In this document: in pieces, positions 1 through 7,937 of the stretch | Position numbering within the stretch: the first letter of the stretch is position 1 | How the letters are laid out: each line of letters opens with the position of its first letter | Program-made: the position numbers and the translations under genes | Assembly (NCBI RefSeq): GCF_947496075.1 | Contig: NZ_CANMBJ010000002.1 | Location: 248,001-312,000 of the forward strand | From: an uncultured Tateyamaria sp. | Lineage (GTDB): Bacteria > Pseudomonadota > Alphaproteobacteria > Rhodobacterales > Rhodobacteraceae | DNA length: 64,000 bases | Reading direction: 5' to 3' | Notes under the pieces: generated by a model | Database searches by the model: none | What the model saw: only the letters and a program-made list of their open reading frames with translations | What the model was told of the DNA's origin: nothing

Positions 1-399
1 GCTGACATCCTGACCCGGATCATGGGTGCGGATATGGCGGCAATTCCCTCTGAGTATGATCGTGCCGTACAATCCGAGTATCCCGGCGGAGTGACAGGTC
101 ATGGCACCGGTCCGGTGGATCGGTTCTGGATGGGCCTGCGTGCGTCCTTTCCCGACGCCACATTCACCATCGACCATCAGATTGGGCGAGATGACGATAT
201 GATGCCGCCCCGTGCTGCCATCCGCTGGGCGTTGCATGGCAAGCATGACGGTTGGGGCTATTTCGGTACGCCCACAGGAGCAGAAGTCTATGTGCTGGGC
301 ATTTCCCATGCTGAGTTCGGGCCATGGGGTTTGCGCCGCGAATATGCGTTATTTGATGAAACGGCGATCTGGAAACAGATCCTGCTGCAGACGGGGTGA
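1..399 (+). CDS. NTF2-like / SnoaL-fold protein, 5' end outside window
   Basis: The reading frame is open from the first base, so the N-terminus is missing; 132 codons and a stop are visible. The C-terminal half reads like an NTF2-like (SnoaL, ester cyclase) domain: a stretch with FPDATFTIDHQIGRDDDMMPPRAAIRW, then WGYFGTPTGAEVYVLGISHAEFGPWGLRREY, which fits the curved sheet of that fold. Such small proteins are cyclases, isomerases or ligand binders, and the sequence does not show which. It sits 3 bases ahead of the PPOX gene and is probably co-transcribed with the following seven genes. The family call is fairly safe; no substrate can be given. Confidence 0.6.
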   Translation, partial: ADILTRIMGADMAAIPSEYDRAVQSEYPGGVTGHGTGPVDRFWMGLRASFPDATFTIDHQIGRDDDMMPPRAAIRWALHGKHDGWGYFGTPTGAEVYVLGISHAEFGPWGLRREYALFDETAIWKQILLQTG

Positions 400-402
400 C
401 CC

Positions 403-1017
403 ATGGATCGCTACGATCATCTGATGTTCACTGATGCCGTGAAGGCGCTGCAAGAGGCAGATGGCTCGGCCGAAATGTATGCGCGCAGCTACGGCGCGCG
501 CACGCATGCCCTGTCAGCGGATGAGGTCGCGTTCGTTGCCTCGCGCACGTCATTCTACATGGCGACGGTCTCTGAAACCGGATGGCCCTACATCCAACAT
601 CGGGGTGGGCCTGCTGGGTTTCTGAAGGTGCTTGATGATCACACGCTCGCTTTTGCGGACTATCGCGGGAACAAACAGCATATCAGCGAGGGCAATTTGG
701 CTGGCGACGATCGTGTTTCAATGTTCCTGATGGACTACCCTCGCAAGGCGCGGATGAAGCTGCAAGGGCGCGCGACGTTTGCACAAGCACAAGACAATCC
801 CGACCTTGCGGAGCAACTGGCAGTGGACGGGCAAGGTCGTGTTGAGCGTCTGGTAACCATCCGGCTTGAAGCCTTCGACTGGAATTGTCCCCAGTTCATC
901 ACACCGCGTTTCGATGCTTCCGAGATCGCGCAATTGGTTGGCCCGGAGATGGACAAGCTAACCGCGCGAATTGCTGAGTTGGAAATCGAGAACGCGAAGC
1001 TGAAAGGGCAAGGATGA
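403..1017 (+). CDS. Pyridoxamine 5'-phosphate oxidase family (PPOX-fold flavoprotein)
   Basis: A 204-residue PPOX-fold protein of the FMN-binding pyridoxamine-phosphate-oxidase-like family. Near residues 45-70 it has the usual first strands (SFYMATVSETGWPYIQHRGG), followed by FLKVLDDHTLAFADYRGNKQ, the part that in relatives contacts the flavin phosphate. The last 25 residues (about 180-204) look like a short coiled coil (LTARIAELEIENAKLKG), which may make it oligomeric. Relatives reduce or oxidise small organic compounds with FMN, and many are uncharacterised. Its stop overlaps the next start by four bases, so the two are translationally coupled. True pyridoxamine phosphate oxidase activity is unlikely because the operon is not related to vitamin B6. 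Confidence 0.8.
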   Translation: MDRYDHLMFTDAVKALQEADGSAEMYARSYGARTHALSADEVAFVASRTSFYMATVSETGWPYIQHRGGPAGFLKVLDDHTLAFADYRGNKQHISEGNLAGDDRVSMFLMDYPRKARMKLQGRATFAQAQDNPDLAEQLAVDGQGRVERLVTIRLEAFDWNCPQFITPRFDASEIAQLVGPEMDKLTARIAELEIENAKLKGQG

Positions 1018-1550
1018 CCGATCTGTACCGCGCCGCCGAACGCCTGATGGGGATGCAGGATGCCGATTGGCGGCGTCACGCGAACCCGTGGAGCGTTTGG
1101 ACGCGGTTCTCGTGCCTGCCGCTGATTGTTCTGGCCATCTACGCCCGCCAGTGGATCGGCTGGTGGTGCGTACCGCTGATCTTGCTCGCGATGGCCTGGA
1201 CATGGATCAATCCGCGCGCCTTTCCGCCACCCGTCGATTTCGGATCTTGGGCGTCGCGTGGCACTTTGGGCGAACGCATCTTTCTGGCCCGCGACCAATA
1301 TGAGGTTCCAGCCCATCACATGCGTGCGGCCAATGTGCTGACGACGTTGGCCGCTTTGGGGGTGTTGCCACTCATTTACGGCCTGATCTTTTTGAAACCG
1401 TGGGCAACGGCCCTCGGTATTGTCGCGACCATCCTGCCCAAGGTCTGGTTCGTTGACCGTATGGTCTGGCTTCACTCTGACATCACCAAGACTCTACCGG
1501 GTGATCCGTTGCCCGACCCACCCCTCCCACATGAAAGGACCCCTACATGA
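1014..1550 (+). CDS. Small integral membrane protein, DUF6653-like
   Basis: A 178-residue membrane protein with a soluble N-terminus carrying WRRHANPWSVWTR, then three or four hydrophobic segments (about residues 37-50, 52-66, 105-125 and 128-145). The WxxHANPxSVWTR motif matches my memory of the uncharacterised DUF6653 family; this was not checked against a database. No catalytic motif is visible. It overlaps its neighbours by four bases on both sides (ATGA), so it belongs to the operon and may carry or anchor something for it. The last 20 residues are proline-rich. Function unknown. Confidence 0.55.
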   Translation: MTDLYRAAERLMGMQDADWRRHANPWSVWTRFSCLPLIVLAIYARQWIGWWCVPLILLAMAWTWINPRAFPPPVDFGSWASRGTLGERIFLARDQYEVPAHHMRAANVLTTLAALGVLPLIYGLIFLKPWATALGIVATILPKVWFVDRMVWLHSDITKTLPGDPLPDPPLPHERTPT

Positions 1551-2512
1551 CCCCCGCCGAGATGGAGCCGCGCATCGTGCGCTATGGCGACCTGATGCCG
1601 TGCAAAACTGCGTTCATTGACGCGCACACGCCGGGTTCGGACCAAAAGGAAAACTTCACCATCATCGGCGGCGGCGTGTCGGAGAGCCCGGATCAGCATG
1701 TCCATATTTCAATACCGCATGGGTTCAACATCGGGGCAGCGGGACAGCCGCCGAAATGCCGCAACTCCCTGCACAGCCACCGCACGGCCGAGGTCTTTTT
1801 TGTCTTGTCGGGCCGTTGGCGGTTCTTCTGGGGACGCTGGGGAACCGCGGGCGAAGTGGTTTTGGAAGAGGGTGACATAATCAACATTCCCACGGGCATC
1901 TTCCGCGGGTTCGAAAACATCGGCACCGATTACGGGATGATCATGGCGATCCTTGGCGGGGATGATGCTGGTGGCGGTGTGATCTGGGCCCCGCAGGTGA
2001 TTGAGGACGCTGCGGATCACGGACTGGTGCTGGGTGAGAATGGCAGCCTCTACGACACAAAGAAGGGTGAGAGCCTGCCCGACGGGGTGAACCCCATGCC
2101 TTTGCTGACCGAGGAGGAACTTAAGGACTACCCCGAAATGGCCCCCATGCAGGTCGTGGGCATGGGCGTGCGCCGCTATTGGGACATGATGTGCCTTGCC
2201 AAGGATGCGCCCTGCAAGGTGATCGGTGAGACAGGAATCATCCGCGACAAGCCGGGATTCGAAGTGGACCTGATTACCCGCAGCAGCGCCAGTGACGCCA
2301 TGCACACGCATGAAAAACCCGCTGTGCTGATGCCGATGCGGGGGCATTGGCGCATCACGTGGGAGGGGGGCGCCACCACGCTCGCCCCAGGCGATACGAT
2401 GAGTATGCCGGAAAATCTGCCACACAGCGCAGTGCCTTCCATGACGGGTGAAGCATCACTGTATCATATCGTCGGTACGGACGATCCCGCTGGCCCCACG
2501 TGGACAGGATGA
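1547..2512 (+). CDS. Two-domain cupin protein
   Basis: A 321-residue bicupin. The first cupin (about residues 60-140) has the metal-binding pattern HSHRTAEVFFV (HxH-x4-E) and, further on, GDIINIPTGIFRGFEN. The second (about 230-315) has MHTHEKPAVLMPMRGHW and PGDTMSMPENLPHSAV. Both halves keep candidate metal ligands. Bicupins include gentisate-type dioxygenases, quercetinases and non-oxidative isomerases; the sequence alone does not choose, and the gentisate dioxygenase arrangement is not obvious. It lies between the DUF6653-like and methyltransferase genes, overlapping both by four bases, so it is likely an enzyme of the same unknown pathway. Confidence 0.75.
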   Translation: MTPAEMEPRIVRYGDLMPCKTAFIDAHTPGSDQKENFTIIGGGVSESPDQHVHISIPHGFNIGAAGQPPKCRNSLHSHRTAEVFFVLSGRWRFFWGRWGTAGEVVLEEGDIINIPTGIFRGFENIGTDYGMIMAILGGDDAGGGVIWAPQVIEDAADHGLVLGENGSLYDTKKGESLPDGVNPMPLLTEEELKDYPEMAPMQVVGMGVRRYWDMMCLAKDAPCKVIGETGIIRDKPGFEVDLITRSSASDAMHTHEKPAVLMPMRGHWRITWEGGATTLAPGDTMSMPENLPHSAVPSMTGEASLYHIVGTDDPAGPTWTG

Positions 2513-3111
2513 CAGCGGGTCCTGATGATATACGCGGCGTCTATGACCGCCAGGCTGCGGTCTACGATGCCCAACGATCCCGCGCGTTGTTCGAGGCGCG
2601 CTGGCTTGCGCGCTTTGCCGCCGGGCTGGCGTCGGGCGCGCGGGTACTCGATCTGGGCTGTGGCACTGGCGAGCCCATAGCACGCTGGTTCAAGGCCGAG
2701 GAGTTCCACGTTACAGGCGTCGACTTCTCTGAGCCGATGCTCGACATCGCACGCCGCCGCTGGCCCGACGGGGATTGGCGGCAGGCCGATATGCGCCTCC
2801 TTGATCTCGGCGAAACCTTTGATGGCATTATCGGGTGGAACAGTTTCTTCCACCTGACCGAAGATGCGCAGCGCGGTTGCATTGGACGGATCGCTGGCCA
2901 CCTTGAACCGGATGGCATTCTGATGCTCACCGTCGGCCCTGACGCGGGCGAGGCGCACGGCGCCGTTGGCGGTGAGCCCGTCTATCACGCGTCACTGTCT
3001 CCTGCTGAATATGCCACATGCCTTGAGGCAAATGGTTTGCGTTTGACCGGTTTTTTGGCCGAAGACCCCGAGACCAATCGCCATTCCGTTCTGATGGCGC
3101 GCAAGATTTGA
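2509..3111 (+). CDS. Class I SAM-dependent methyltransferase
   Basis: About 200 residues with a standard Rossmann methyltransferase core: motif I is VLDLGCGTGEPIARWF, followed by VTGVDFSEPMLDIARRRWP for the acidic ribose-binding strand, then WRQADMRLLDL and FDGIIGWNSFFHL. The ATG at 2509 overlaps the preceding stop (ATGA); a GTG nine bases earlier is possible but less natural. The acceptor substrate is not shown. Its place between a bicupin and a MetE C-domain homologue suggests methyl-group chemistry on the operon's substrate, which is an inference from neighbours only. Confidence 0.8.
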   Translation: MTAGPDDIRGVYDRQAAVYDAQRSRALFEARWLARFAAGLASGARVLDLGCGTGEPIARWFKAEEFHVTGVDFSEPMLDIARRRWPDGDWRQADMRLLDLGETFDGIIGWNSFFHLTEDAQRGCIGRIAGHLEPDGILMLTVGPDAGEAHGAVGGEPVYHASLSPAEYATCLEANGLRLTGFLAEDPETNRHSVLMARKI

Positions 3112-3122
3112 AGGAGAGTACC

Positions 3123-4247
3123 ATGCCTGTTACCACCACCCACGTGGGATCACTTCCCCGTACGCAGAAGGTTGTCGACTTCATCTTTGCCCGCGAGCGG
3201 GAGGAGGTGTTTGACCAGGCGGCATTCGATGCGGCCATGGCGGAAGCGGTGGATGACACCGTCGCCAAGCAGGTGGCTGCGGGCGTGGATATCGTCAGCG
3301 ATGGCGAGACGTCCAAAATCAGCTATGCCACCTATGTCAAGGATCGCTACTCAGGTTTTTCCGGGGACAGCCCGCGTAATGCACCCGCTGATCTCAAACA
3401 GTTCCCCAGTTTTCTCAAACGCTTGGCAGATGATGGCGGTACGCCGAAATACGCCCGCCCTATGTGCACGGGTGAGGTGAAGAGCAAGGGACAGGGCGAG
3501 CTGGAAAAGGATATTTTCAACCTCAAGGCTGCGATGTCCAAACATGGGGTTGAGCGCGGGTTCATGAACGCAGCCTCGCCCGGTGTGATCTCGCTTTTTC
3601 TACAGAATGATTTCTATCCAACCCGCGACGCTTATCTCGCCGCCCTCGCGGATGCGATGAAGACCGAATACGAAACCATCGTTGGGGCAGGTCTGGATCT
3701 GCAACTGGATTGTCCGGACCTCGCTCTGTCAAGGCACATGCTGTTCAACGAGCTGAGCGATGCGGAGTTCCTCAAGATCGCCGATGCGCATGTTGAGGCG
3801 CTGAACCATGCGCTGGCCGATGTTCCTGCCGAGAAGGTCCGGGTACATATCTGCTGGGGCAACTACGAGGGGCCGCACACATGCGACATTGCCATGGACA
3901 CAGTTTTCTCGACACTGATGGCGACCAAGGCGCGCTATGTGCTTTTTGAGACGTCGAACCCCCGCCATGCACACGAATGGACCGTGTTCCGTGATCGCAA
4001 ATCGGAAATTCCAGACGACAAGGTGCTGGTTCCGGGCGTTGTCGATACAACCACCAATTTTGTTGAGCACCCTGAAGTGGTGCGCCAGCGCATCGAACGG
4101 TTCACCGGCATTGTTGGGCTCGACCGGGTTATTGCAGGCAGCGATTGCGGTTTTGGCACGTTTGCGGGCTTCGGATCGGTTGATCCGGAAATTGCCTTTG
4201 CCAAACTGACCGCGCTGTCCGAAGGCGCAGCACTTGCGAACGGGTAA
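3123..4247 (+). CDS. MetE C-terminal-domain homologue (cobalamin-independent methionine synthase II family)
   Basis: A 374-residue protein made only of the catalytic (C-terminal) barrel of cobalamin-independent methionine synthase. It keeps all four zinc ligands expected from MetE: H242 and C244 (VHICWGN), E276 (FETSN) and C342 (SDCGFGTFAG). The folate-binding N-terminal half of full MetE (about 750 residues) is absent, so the methyl donor is probably different. Relatives include stand-alone core-MetE enzymes and epoxyalkane:coenzyme M transferases; all activate a thiol on zinc. The ATG at 3123 has AAGGAG 6 bases upstream and is preferred to the earlier TTG. It belongs to the eight-gene operon. 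Confidence 0.8.
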   Translation: MPVTTTHVGSLPRTQKVVDFIFAREREEVFDQAAFDAAMAEAVDDTVAKQVAAGVDIVSDGETSKISYATYVKDRYSGFSGDSPRNAPADLKQFPSFLKRLADDGGTPKYARPMCTGEVKSKGQGELEKDIFNLKAAMSKHGVERGFMNAASPGVISLFLQNDFYPTRDAYLAALADAMKTEYETIVGAGLDLQLDCPDLALSRHMLFNELSDAEFLKIADAHVEALNHALADVPAEKVRVHICWGNYEGPHTCDIAMDTVFSTLMATKARYVLFETSNPRHAHEWTVFRDRKSEIPDDKVLVPGVVDTTTNFVEHPEVVRQRIERFTGIVGLDRVIAGSDCGFGTFAGFGSVDPEIAFAKLTALSEGAALANG

Positions 4248-4250
4248 GCC

Positions 4251-4943
4251 ATGGATGACGCGCTGCATGACCTGCTGAAATCGGTCGACACACCAACAGT
4301 TTGTAACGCCATTGAAGTGGCTCAAGGCAGACGGGGGTTCAACGCGTTCACGCGGGGTACGATGCTAGCCTCTGACCCTGACGGGGTCATCGTTGGTTAC
4401 GCTCGCACCGCGCGCATTCGGGCACTGGCCCCGCCAACTGAACCCGCGGACGTGATCAAGGCGCGGCGCATGGCATACTACAAGTACATGTCAGAAGAGG
4501 ATCGCCCTTCGGTCTGTGTCGTGCAGGATCTGGACGTGCCAAATGCGATTGGGGCCTATTGGGGCGAGGTGAATACGAACATCCACAAGGCTTTTGGCCT
4601 GTCCGGCACATTGACCGATGGTGTGATGCGTGACCTCGGTGATCTGGCGGATGGCTATCCTGTCGTCGCCGGTTCAATTGGGCCAAGCCACGGTTTTGTT
4701 CACGTTGTCGACTATGATCAGCCGGTACGTATTCACGGCCTCGACATTTGTCCCGGTGATTTGGTGCACGCCGACCGGCACGGTGCGGTTGTCATACCCG
4801 GAGATGTGGCGCCCAAGCTGGCCGAGGCCATCGCCACGCTCGTGCGCTCCGAGACCATCGTTTTTGATGCGGTCAAAGGCAAACGCATCGGCTTTGACGA
4901 GTTTGAAGCCGTGTGGGCCGCATTCGAAGCGGCGCGCACATGA
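4251..4943 (+). CDS. RraA-family aldolase/decarboxylase-like protein
   Basis: A 230-residue member of the RraA / 4-hydroxy-4-methyl-2-oxoglutarate aldolase family. The hallmark stretch is SGTLTDGVMRDLGDL (about residues 117-130), whose Arg-Asp bind the oxoacid and magnesium in characterised aldolases, and the C-terminal half has PGDLVHADRHGAVVIP. These enzymes split pyruvate or oxaloacetate from 4-hydroxy-2-oxoacids, or decarboxylate oxaloacetate; the RNase E inhibitor RraA is a relative. In an operon of small-molecule enzymes an aldolase or decarboxylase role is more likely than RNase control. It follows the MetE-like gene by 3 bases and overlaps the next gene by four. Confidence 0.8.
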   Translation: MDDALHDLLKSVDTPTVCNAIEVAQGRRGFNAFTRGTMLASDPDGVIVGYARTARIRALAPPTEPADVIKARRMAYYKYMSEEDRPSVCVVQDLDVPNAIGAYWGEVNTNIHKAFGLSGTLTDGVMRDLGDLADGYPVVAGSIGPSHGFVHVVDYDQPVRIHGLDICPGDLVHADRHGAVVIPGDVAPKLAEAIATLVRSETIVFDAVKGKRIGFDEFEAVWAAFEAART

Positions 4944-5470
4944 TCTGCTGGGCGGCAGCCACTGTGCTGCTATGTTGCGGAGCAATGGCACAGGCGCAAA
5001 CCCTCGATCTGGACCCGCAATGGGAATATGTGGCCGATACGGTTATGGGCGGCGTCTCGAGAGGGCAGGCAACGCAAGAGGTTGTTCAGGCCCGCGACGC
5101 AACGCGTCTGTCGGGTTTGGTTTCGCTCGACAACAATGGTGGTTTCGTCCAGATCGCATTCGACCTTGCCGGGGGCGACACGTTTGATGCGAGTGCGTTT
5201 ACGGGCATCGCTCTGGACGTGCTTGGCAATGGCGAAACCTACGACTTGCGCTTACGGACCGACGCGCTGACGCGGCCCTGGCAATCGTTCCGAACCGAGT
5301 TCACTGCACCTGTCAAATGGACAACAATTGAAATTCCATTCACCGCGTTCACAGCACACCGAACGGACGCGGCCTTTGATCCACGACGCCTGCGCCGCGT
5401 TGGCATCCTTGCCATCGGGCGCGAGATGCAGGCTGATATCTCGGTGTCGGCTGTGCGCTTTTATCGCTAG
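4940..5470 (+). CDS. Secreted CIA30-family protein
   Basis: A 176-residue protein starting at the ATG that overlaps the RraA-like stop. It begins with a signal peptide (MICWAAATVLLCCGAMAQAQ, likely cleaved after AQA or AQAQ), then a CIA30 (NADH:ubiquinone oxidoreductase intermediate-associated protein 30) domain with the typical WEYVADTVMGGVSRG opening and GIALDVLGNGETYDLRLRTD. The fold is a carbohydrate-binding-module-like jelly roll. Bacterial members are uncharacterised and probably do not assemble complex I. It is the last gene of the operon and ends against the convergent enolase-superfamily gene, overlapping by four bases. Confidence 0.75.
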   Translation: MICWAAATVLLCCGAMAQAQTLDLDPQWEYVADTVMGGVSRGQATQEVVQARDATRLSGLVSLDNNGGFVQIAFDLAGGDTFDASAFTGIALDVLGNGETYDLRLRTDALTRPWQSFRTEFTAPVKWTTIEIPFTAFTAHRTDAAFDPRRLRRVGILAIGREMQADISVSAVRFYR

Positions 5471-6699
5471 TCGCGCGGGGCCGGCGCACCGCCTTCGAAG
5501 TTATTGCCCTTCTCGTAGTCGCACAGAGCGTCTTGCATCTGCAGATGCAACCCGTCTCCAGTATATGGGTGCGCGCGGGCCAGTGCCTCATCGACCTCAA
5601 TGCCCAAACCAGGGGCGCTGGGTGGCGTTATGAACCCCTGTTCGACGCGAATGCTTCCTTTGATCAATTGATCGTGGAACGGCGTTTCGATTGTCTCGCA
5701 CATCAGTAGATTCGGAATTGACGTCGCAAAATGGATGTTGGCGGCCCATTCCACGGGTCCGGCATAGAGATGCGGTGCCATTTGTGCGTTGTAGACCTCG
5801 GCGATGGCCGCGACCTTCTTCATCTCCCATATGCCTCCCGCGCGGCCCAACGCCGGTTGTAGGATTGTGGCGGCGCCGCTGCGCAGAACTGAGGCGAACT
5901 CCGCCTTTGTTGTCAGCCGCTCGCCAGTGGCAACCGGGATGCGCACGGCGCGCGCCACTTTGGCCATCTCTTCAACGGCATCCGGTGGGATTGGCTCTTC
6001 GAACCACAGCGGGTTGTAAGGCTCCAGCGCCTGCCCAAGCCGAATTGCCCCGGCGGTGGTGAATTGGCCATGAGTCCCAAACAGCAGATCGGCCCGGTCG
6101 CCCACGGCCTCGCGGATGGCCTTGCAGAACGCCACGGATTGCGAGATGTCACGCATCCCCGGCATATGCCCACCGCGCATGGTGTAGGGACCAGCGGGAT
6201 CGAATTTCACCGCTGTGTATCCCCGGTCCACACAGTCCAGTGCCGACTCTGCTGCCATCTCGGGTGAGGTCCAAAACGTATCCAACCCGTGATGGGGCAG
6301 GGGATACAGGTAGGTATAGGCGCGGATACGGTCATTTATCCGACCGCCCAACAGCGCCCCGACAGGCCGCCCGCGGGCCTTGCCCAGGATGTCCCAGCAC
6401 GCAATCTCAAGACCCGAGAACGCCCCCATGATGGTCAGGTCTGGGCGTTGGGTAAAGCCCGAGGAGTAAGCGCGGCGAAACATCAGTTCGATGTTTTCCG
6501 GGTTTTCCCCACGCATATGTCGGTCAAAGACATCCTCAATGACGGCCCGCATCGCGTCCGGCCCAACGGACGACGCATAGCATTCCCCCCATCCGACAAT
6601 TCCGTCATCGGTCGTAACCTTGACCAAAATCCAGTACCTGCCGCCCCAACCGGGCGCTGGGGGTGCCGTAACGATAATATCCAGGTCCTTGAGTTTCAT
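5467..6699 (-). CDS. Mandelate racemase/muconate lactonizing enzyme family protein (atypical active site)
   Basis: A 410-residue enolase-superfamily protein: alpha/beta capping domain (1-125), then barrel. Visible are the KFD lysine region (K165), FEEP (E234/E235), GER (E260) and MAPH (H310). Two usual residues are missing. Where acid-sugar dehydratases have an Asp metal ligand (D-x-H-G-R) this reads GTHGQ (Gly208, His210), and the Asp that pairs with the catalytic His is Ala283 in QPALGRAGG. The reaction may therefore differ from the common sugar-acid dehydratases. The start is the ATG at 6699 (MKLKDLDIIV); upstream codons lie in a repeat element. It is separated from the alcohol dehydrogenase by that element. 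Confidence 0.75.
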   Translation of the reverse strand: MKLKDLDIIVTAPPAPGWGGRYWILVKVTTDDGIVGWGECYASSVGPDAMRAVIEDVFDRHMRGENPENIELMFRRAYSSGFTQRPDLTIMGAFSGLEIACWDILGKARGRPVGALLGGRINDRIRAYTYLYPLPHHGLDTFWTSPEMAAESALDCVDRGYTAVKFDPAGPYTMRGGHMPGMRDISQSVAFCKAIREAVGDRADLLFGTHGQFTTAGAIRLGQALEPYNPLWFEEPIPPDAVEEMAKVARAVRIPVATGERLTTKAEFASVLRSGAATILQPALGRAGGIWEMKKVAAIAEVYNAQMAPHLYAGPVEWAANIHFATSIPNLLMCETIETPFHDQLIKGSIRVEQGFITPPSAPGLGIEVDEALARAHPYTGDGLHLQMQDALCDYEKGNNFEGGAPAPRD

Positions 6700-6707
6700 C
6701 CGAAAGC

Positions 6708-6770
6708 CCCTCTTCTTTGTTCCAAAAAATCCCGGGGGTGAGGCCAAAGGCCGAGGGGGCTGGGCCCCCT
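6708..6770 (-). repeat. G/C-rich intergenic element with hairpins, terminator-like
   Basis: Directly after the alcohol dehydrogenase stop (minus strand) lie AGGGGGC/GCCCCCT arms (6754-6760 and 6764-6770), a second small stem GGCC-TTT-GGCC, then CCCCCGGGATTTTTTGG. Hairpin plus T-run would end minus-strand transcription. The design (two G/C blocks followed by an A/T stretch and a C/T-rich end) resembles elements at 27631, 46697 and 50454, so this is probably one member of a dispersed family. Confidence 0.6.
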
Positions 6771-7864
6771 TACGACCTGTCAAACAGAATCACGTTTCGC
6801 CTTGCCGTGCCCGATTTCGTATCTGCAATCGCTTCATTGATCTGATCCAGCGACCACCGGCCGGATATCAGGCTGTCGAGCTGTAGTCGGCCCTGTTTAT
6901 AAAGATCCACCATCCAGGGGATGTCGCGTTGGATGACGACATCGCCCATCTTGGACCCAACCATGCCTTGTCCGATCGCGGCCAGAATGACGGGTTCGTA
7001 CGTGGCGGTGTCGCCCGAGTGCGGCATACCCACCATGACAACCTTGCCACCACGGCCCAGATACTTGGGTGCCTGCTCATAGGCGGGGATAGCGCCCACC
7101 GTGACGATCACCGCCTCGGCCCCCTTGCCACCAAGGGCTTTGTAGCTGGCGCGCCATGGCGATTTGCGCGTTGCCAAAATGCCGTGGGTCGCACCAAACG
7201 CCCTGGCGTCGTCCAGCTTTTCTTCGGTCATGTCGACCGCGACGATGCGGCGGGCCCCCGCGATGCGGGCACCCTGAATGGCATTCAGACCGACGCCGCC
7301 CGCACCAATGACAACCACATCCTGCCCCGCGCGAAGGCCGGCGGCGTTCACAACGGCGCCGACACCGGTGATGACCCCGCACGCGATCAGGCTCGCCGCC
7401 TCTTTCGAGATGTCGCCAGAAATCTTCACGAGCTGCTTCTGATCCACCACAACCTTCTCAGCAAAGGCGCCGCAGGCCATTGCCTGATGCAGCTTGCCAT
7501 CATCGGTGGTGCGAATTGGCCCCTTGTCGCCATCATACGGTGTTTCACACACGGTGGGTTTGCCGCTTGCACAAGAGGGGCACGTGCCACAAGCCCGGAT
7601 CAGCGTGACAATCACACTGTCCCCTTCTGACAGGCCCGTCACACCGGGACCAACCGCGCTGACCACACCGGCCGCCTCGTGTCCGTAAACGGCAGGCAGA
7701 CTGCCGCCCCACGCGCCATCGGCATAGGAGATGTCGGAATGGCAGATTGCGACCGCGTCGAGCGTAACCTCGACCTCGCCCATCTCGGGGGCACGTATCA
7801 GGATATCTTCGACTACAAGCGGGGCGCCAAACGCGTGGCACACAGCGGCTTTGATTTTTTGCAT
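6770..7864 (-). CDS. Zinc-dependent alcohol dehydrogenase (MDR family)
   Basis: A 364-residue medium-chain dehydrogenase. Catalytic zinc ligands are C41 (ICHSD), H62-E63 (GHE) and C162 (ACGVITG); the structural zinc lobe is complete with C92, C95, C98 and C106 (CGTCPSCASGKPTVC). The cofactor site GAGGVGLNA (about 187-195) is followed by an acidic D211 at the end of the second strand, favouring NAD over NADP. It resembles the class III / S-(hydroxymethyl)glutathione and related alcohol dehydrogenases, but the substrate is not fixed by sequence. The start MQKIKAAV is preceded by AGGGAC. Together with the enolase-superfamily gene it may oxidise an alcohol intermediate. Confidence 0.85.
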   Translation of the reverse strand: MQKIKAAVCHAFGAPLVVEDILIRAPEMGEVEVTLDAVAICHSDISYADGAWGGSLPAVYGHEAAGVVSAVGPGVTGLSEGDSVIVTLIRACGTCPSCASGKPTVCETPYDGDKGPIRTTDDGKLHQAMACGAFAEKVVVDQKQLVKISGDISKEAASLIACGVITGVGAVVNAAGLRAGQDVVVIGAGGVGLNAIQGARIAGARRIVAVDMTEEKLDDARAFGATHGILATRKSPWRASYKALGGKGAEAVIVTVGAIPAYEQAPKYLGRGGKVVMVGMPHSGDTATYEPVILAAIGQGMVGSKMGDVVIQRDIPWMVDLYKQGRLQLDSLISGRWSLDQINEAIADTKSGTARRNVILFDRS

Positions 7865-7937
7865 GTCGTCCCTTTGTCTCCCTTTCCGGAGACGGTGACG
7901 CAGCGGCGTTTCGCAGGCAAGTCGGAAAACGACCGAT

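Noticed and set aside
735-1475. A 246-codon open frame on the minus strand
   Set aside because: It is antisense to the PPOX and DUF6653-like genes, which overlap by four bases as a coupled pair.
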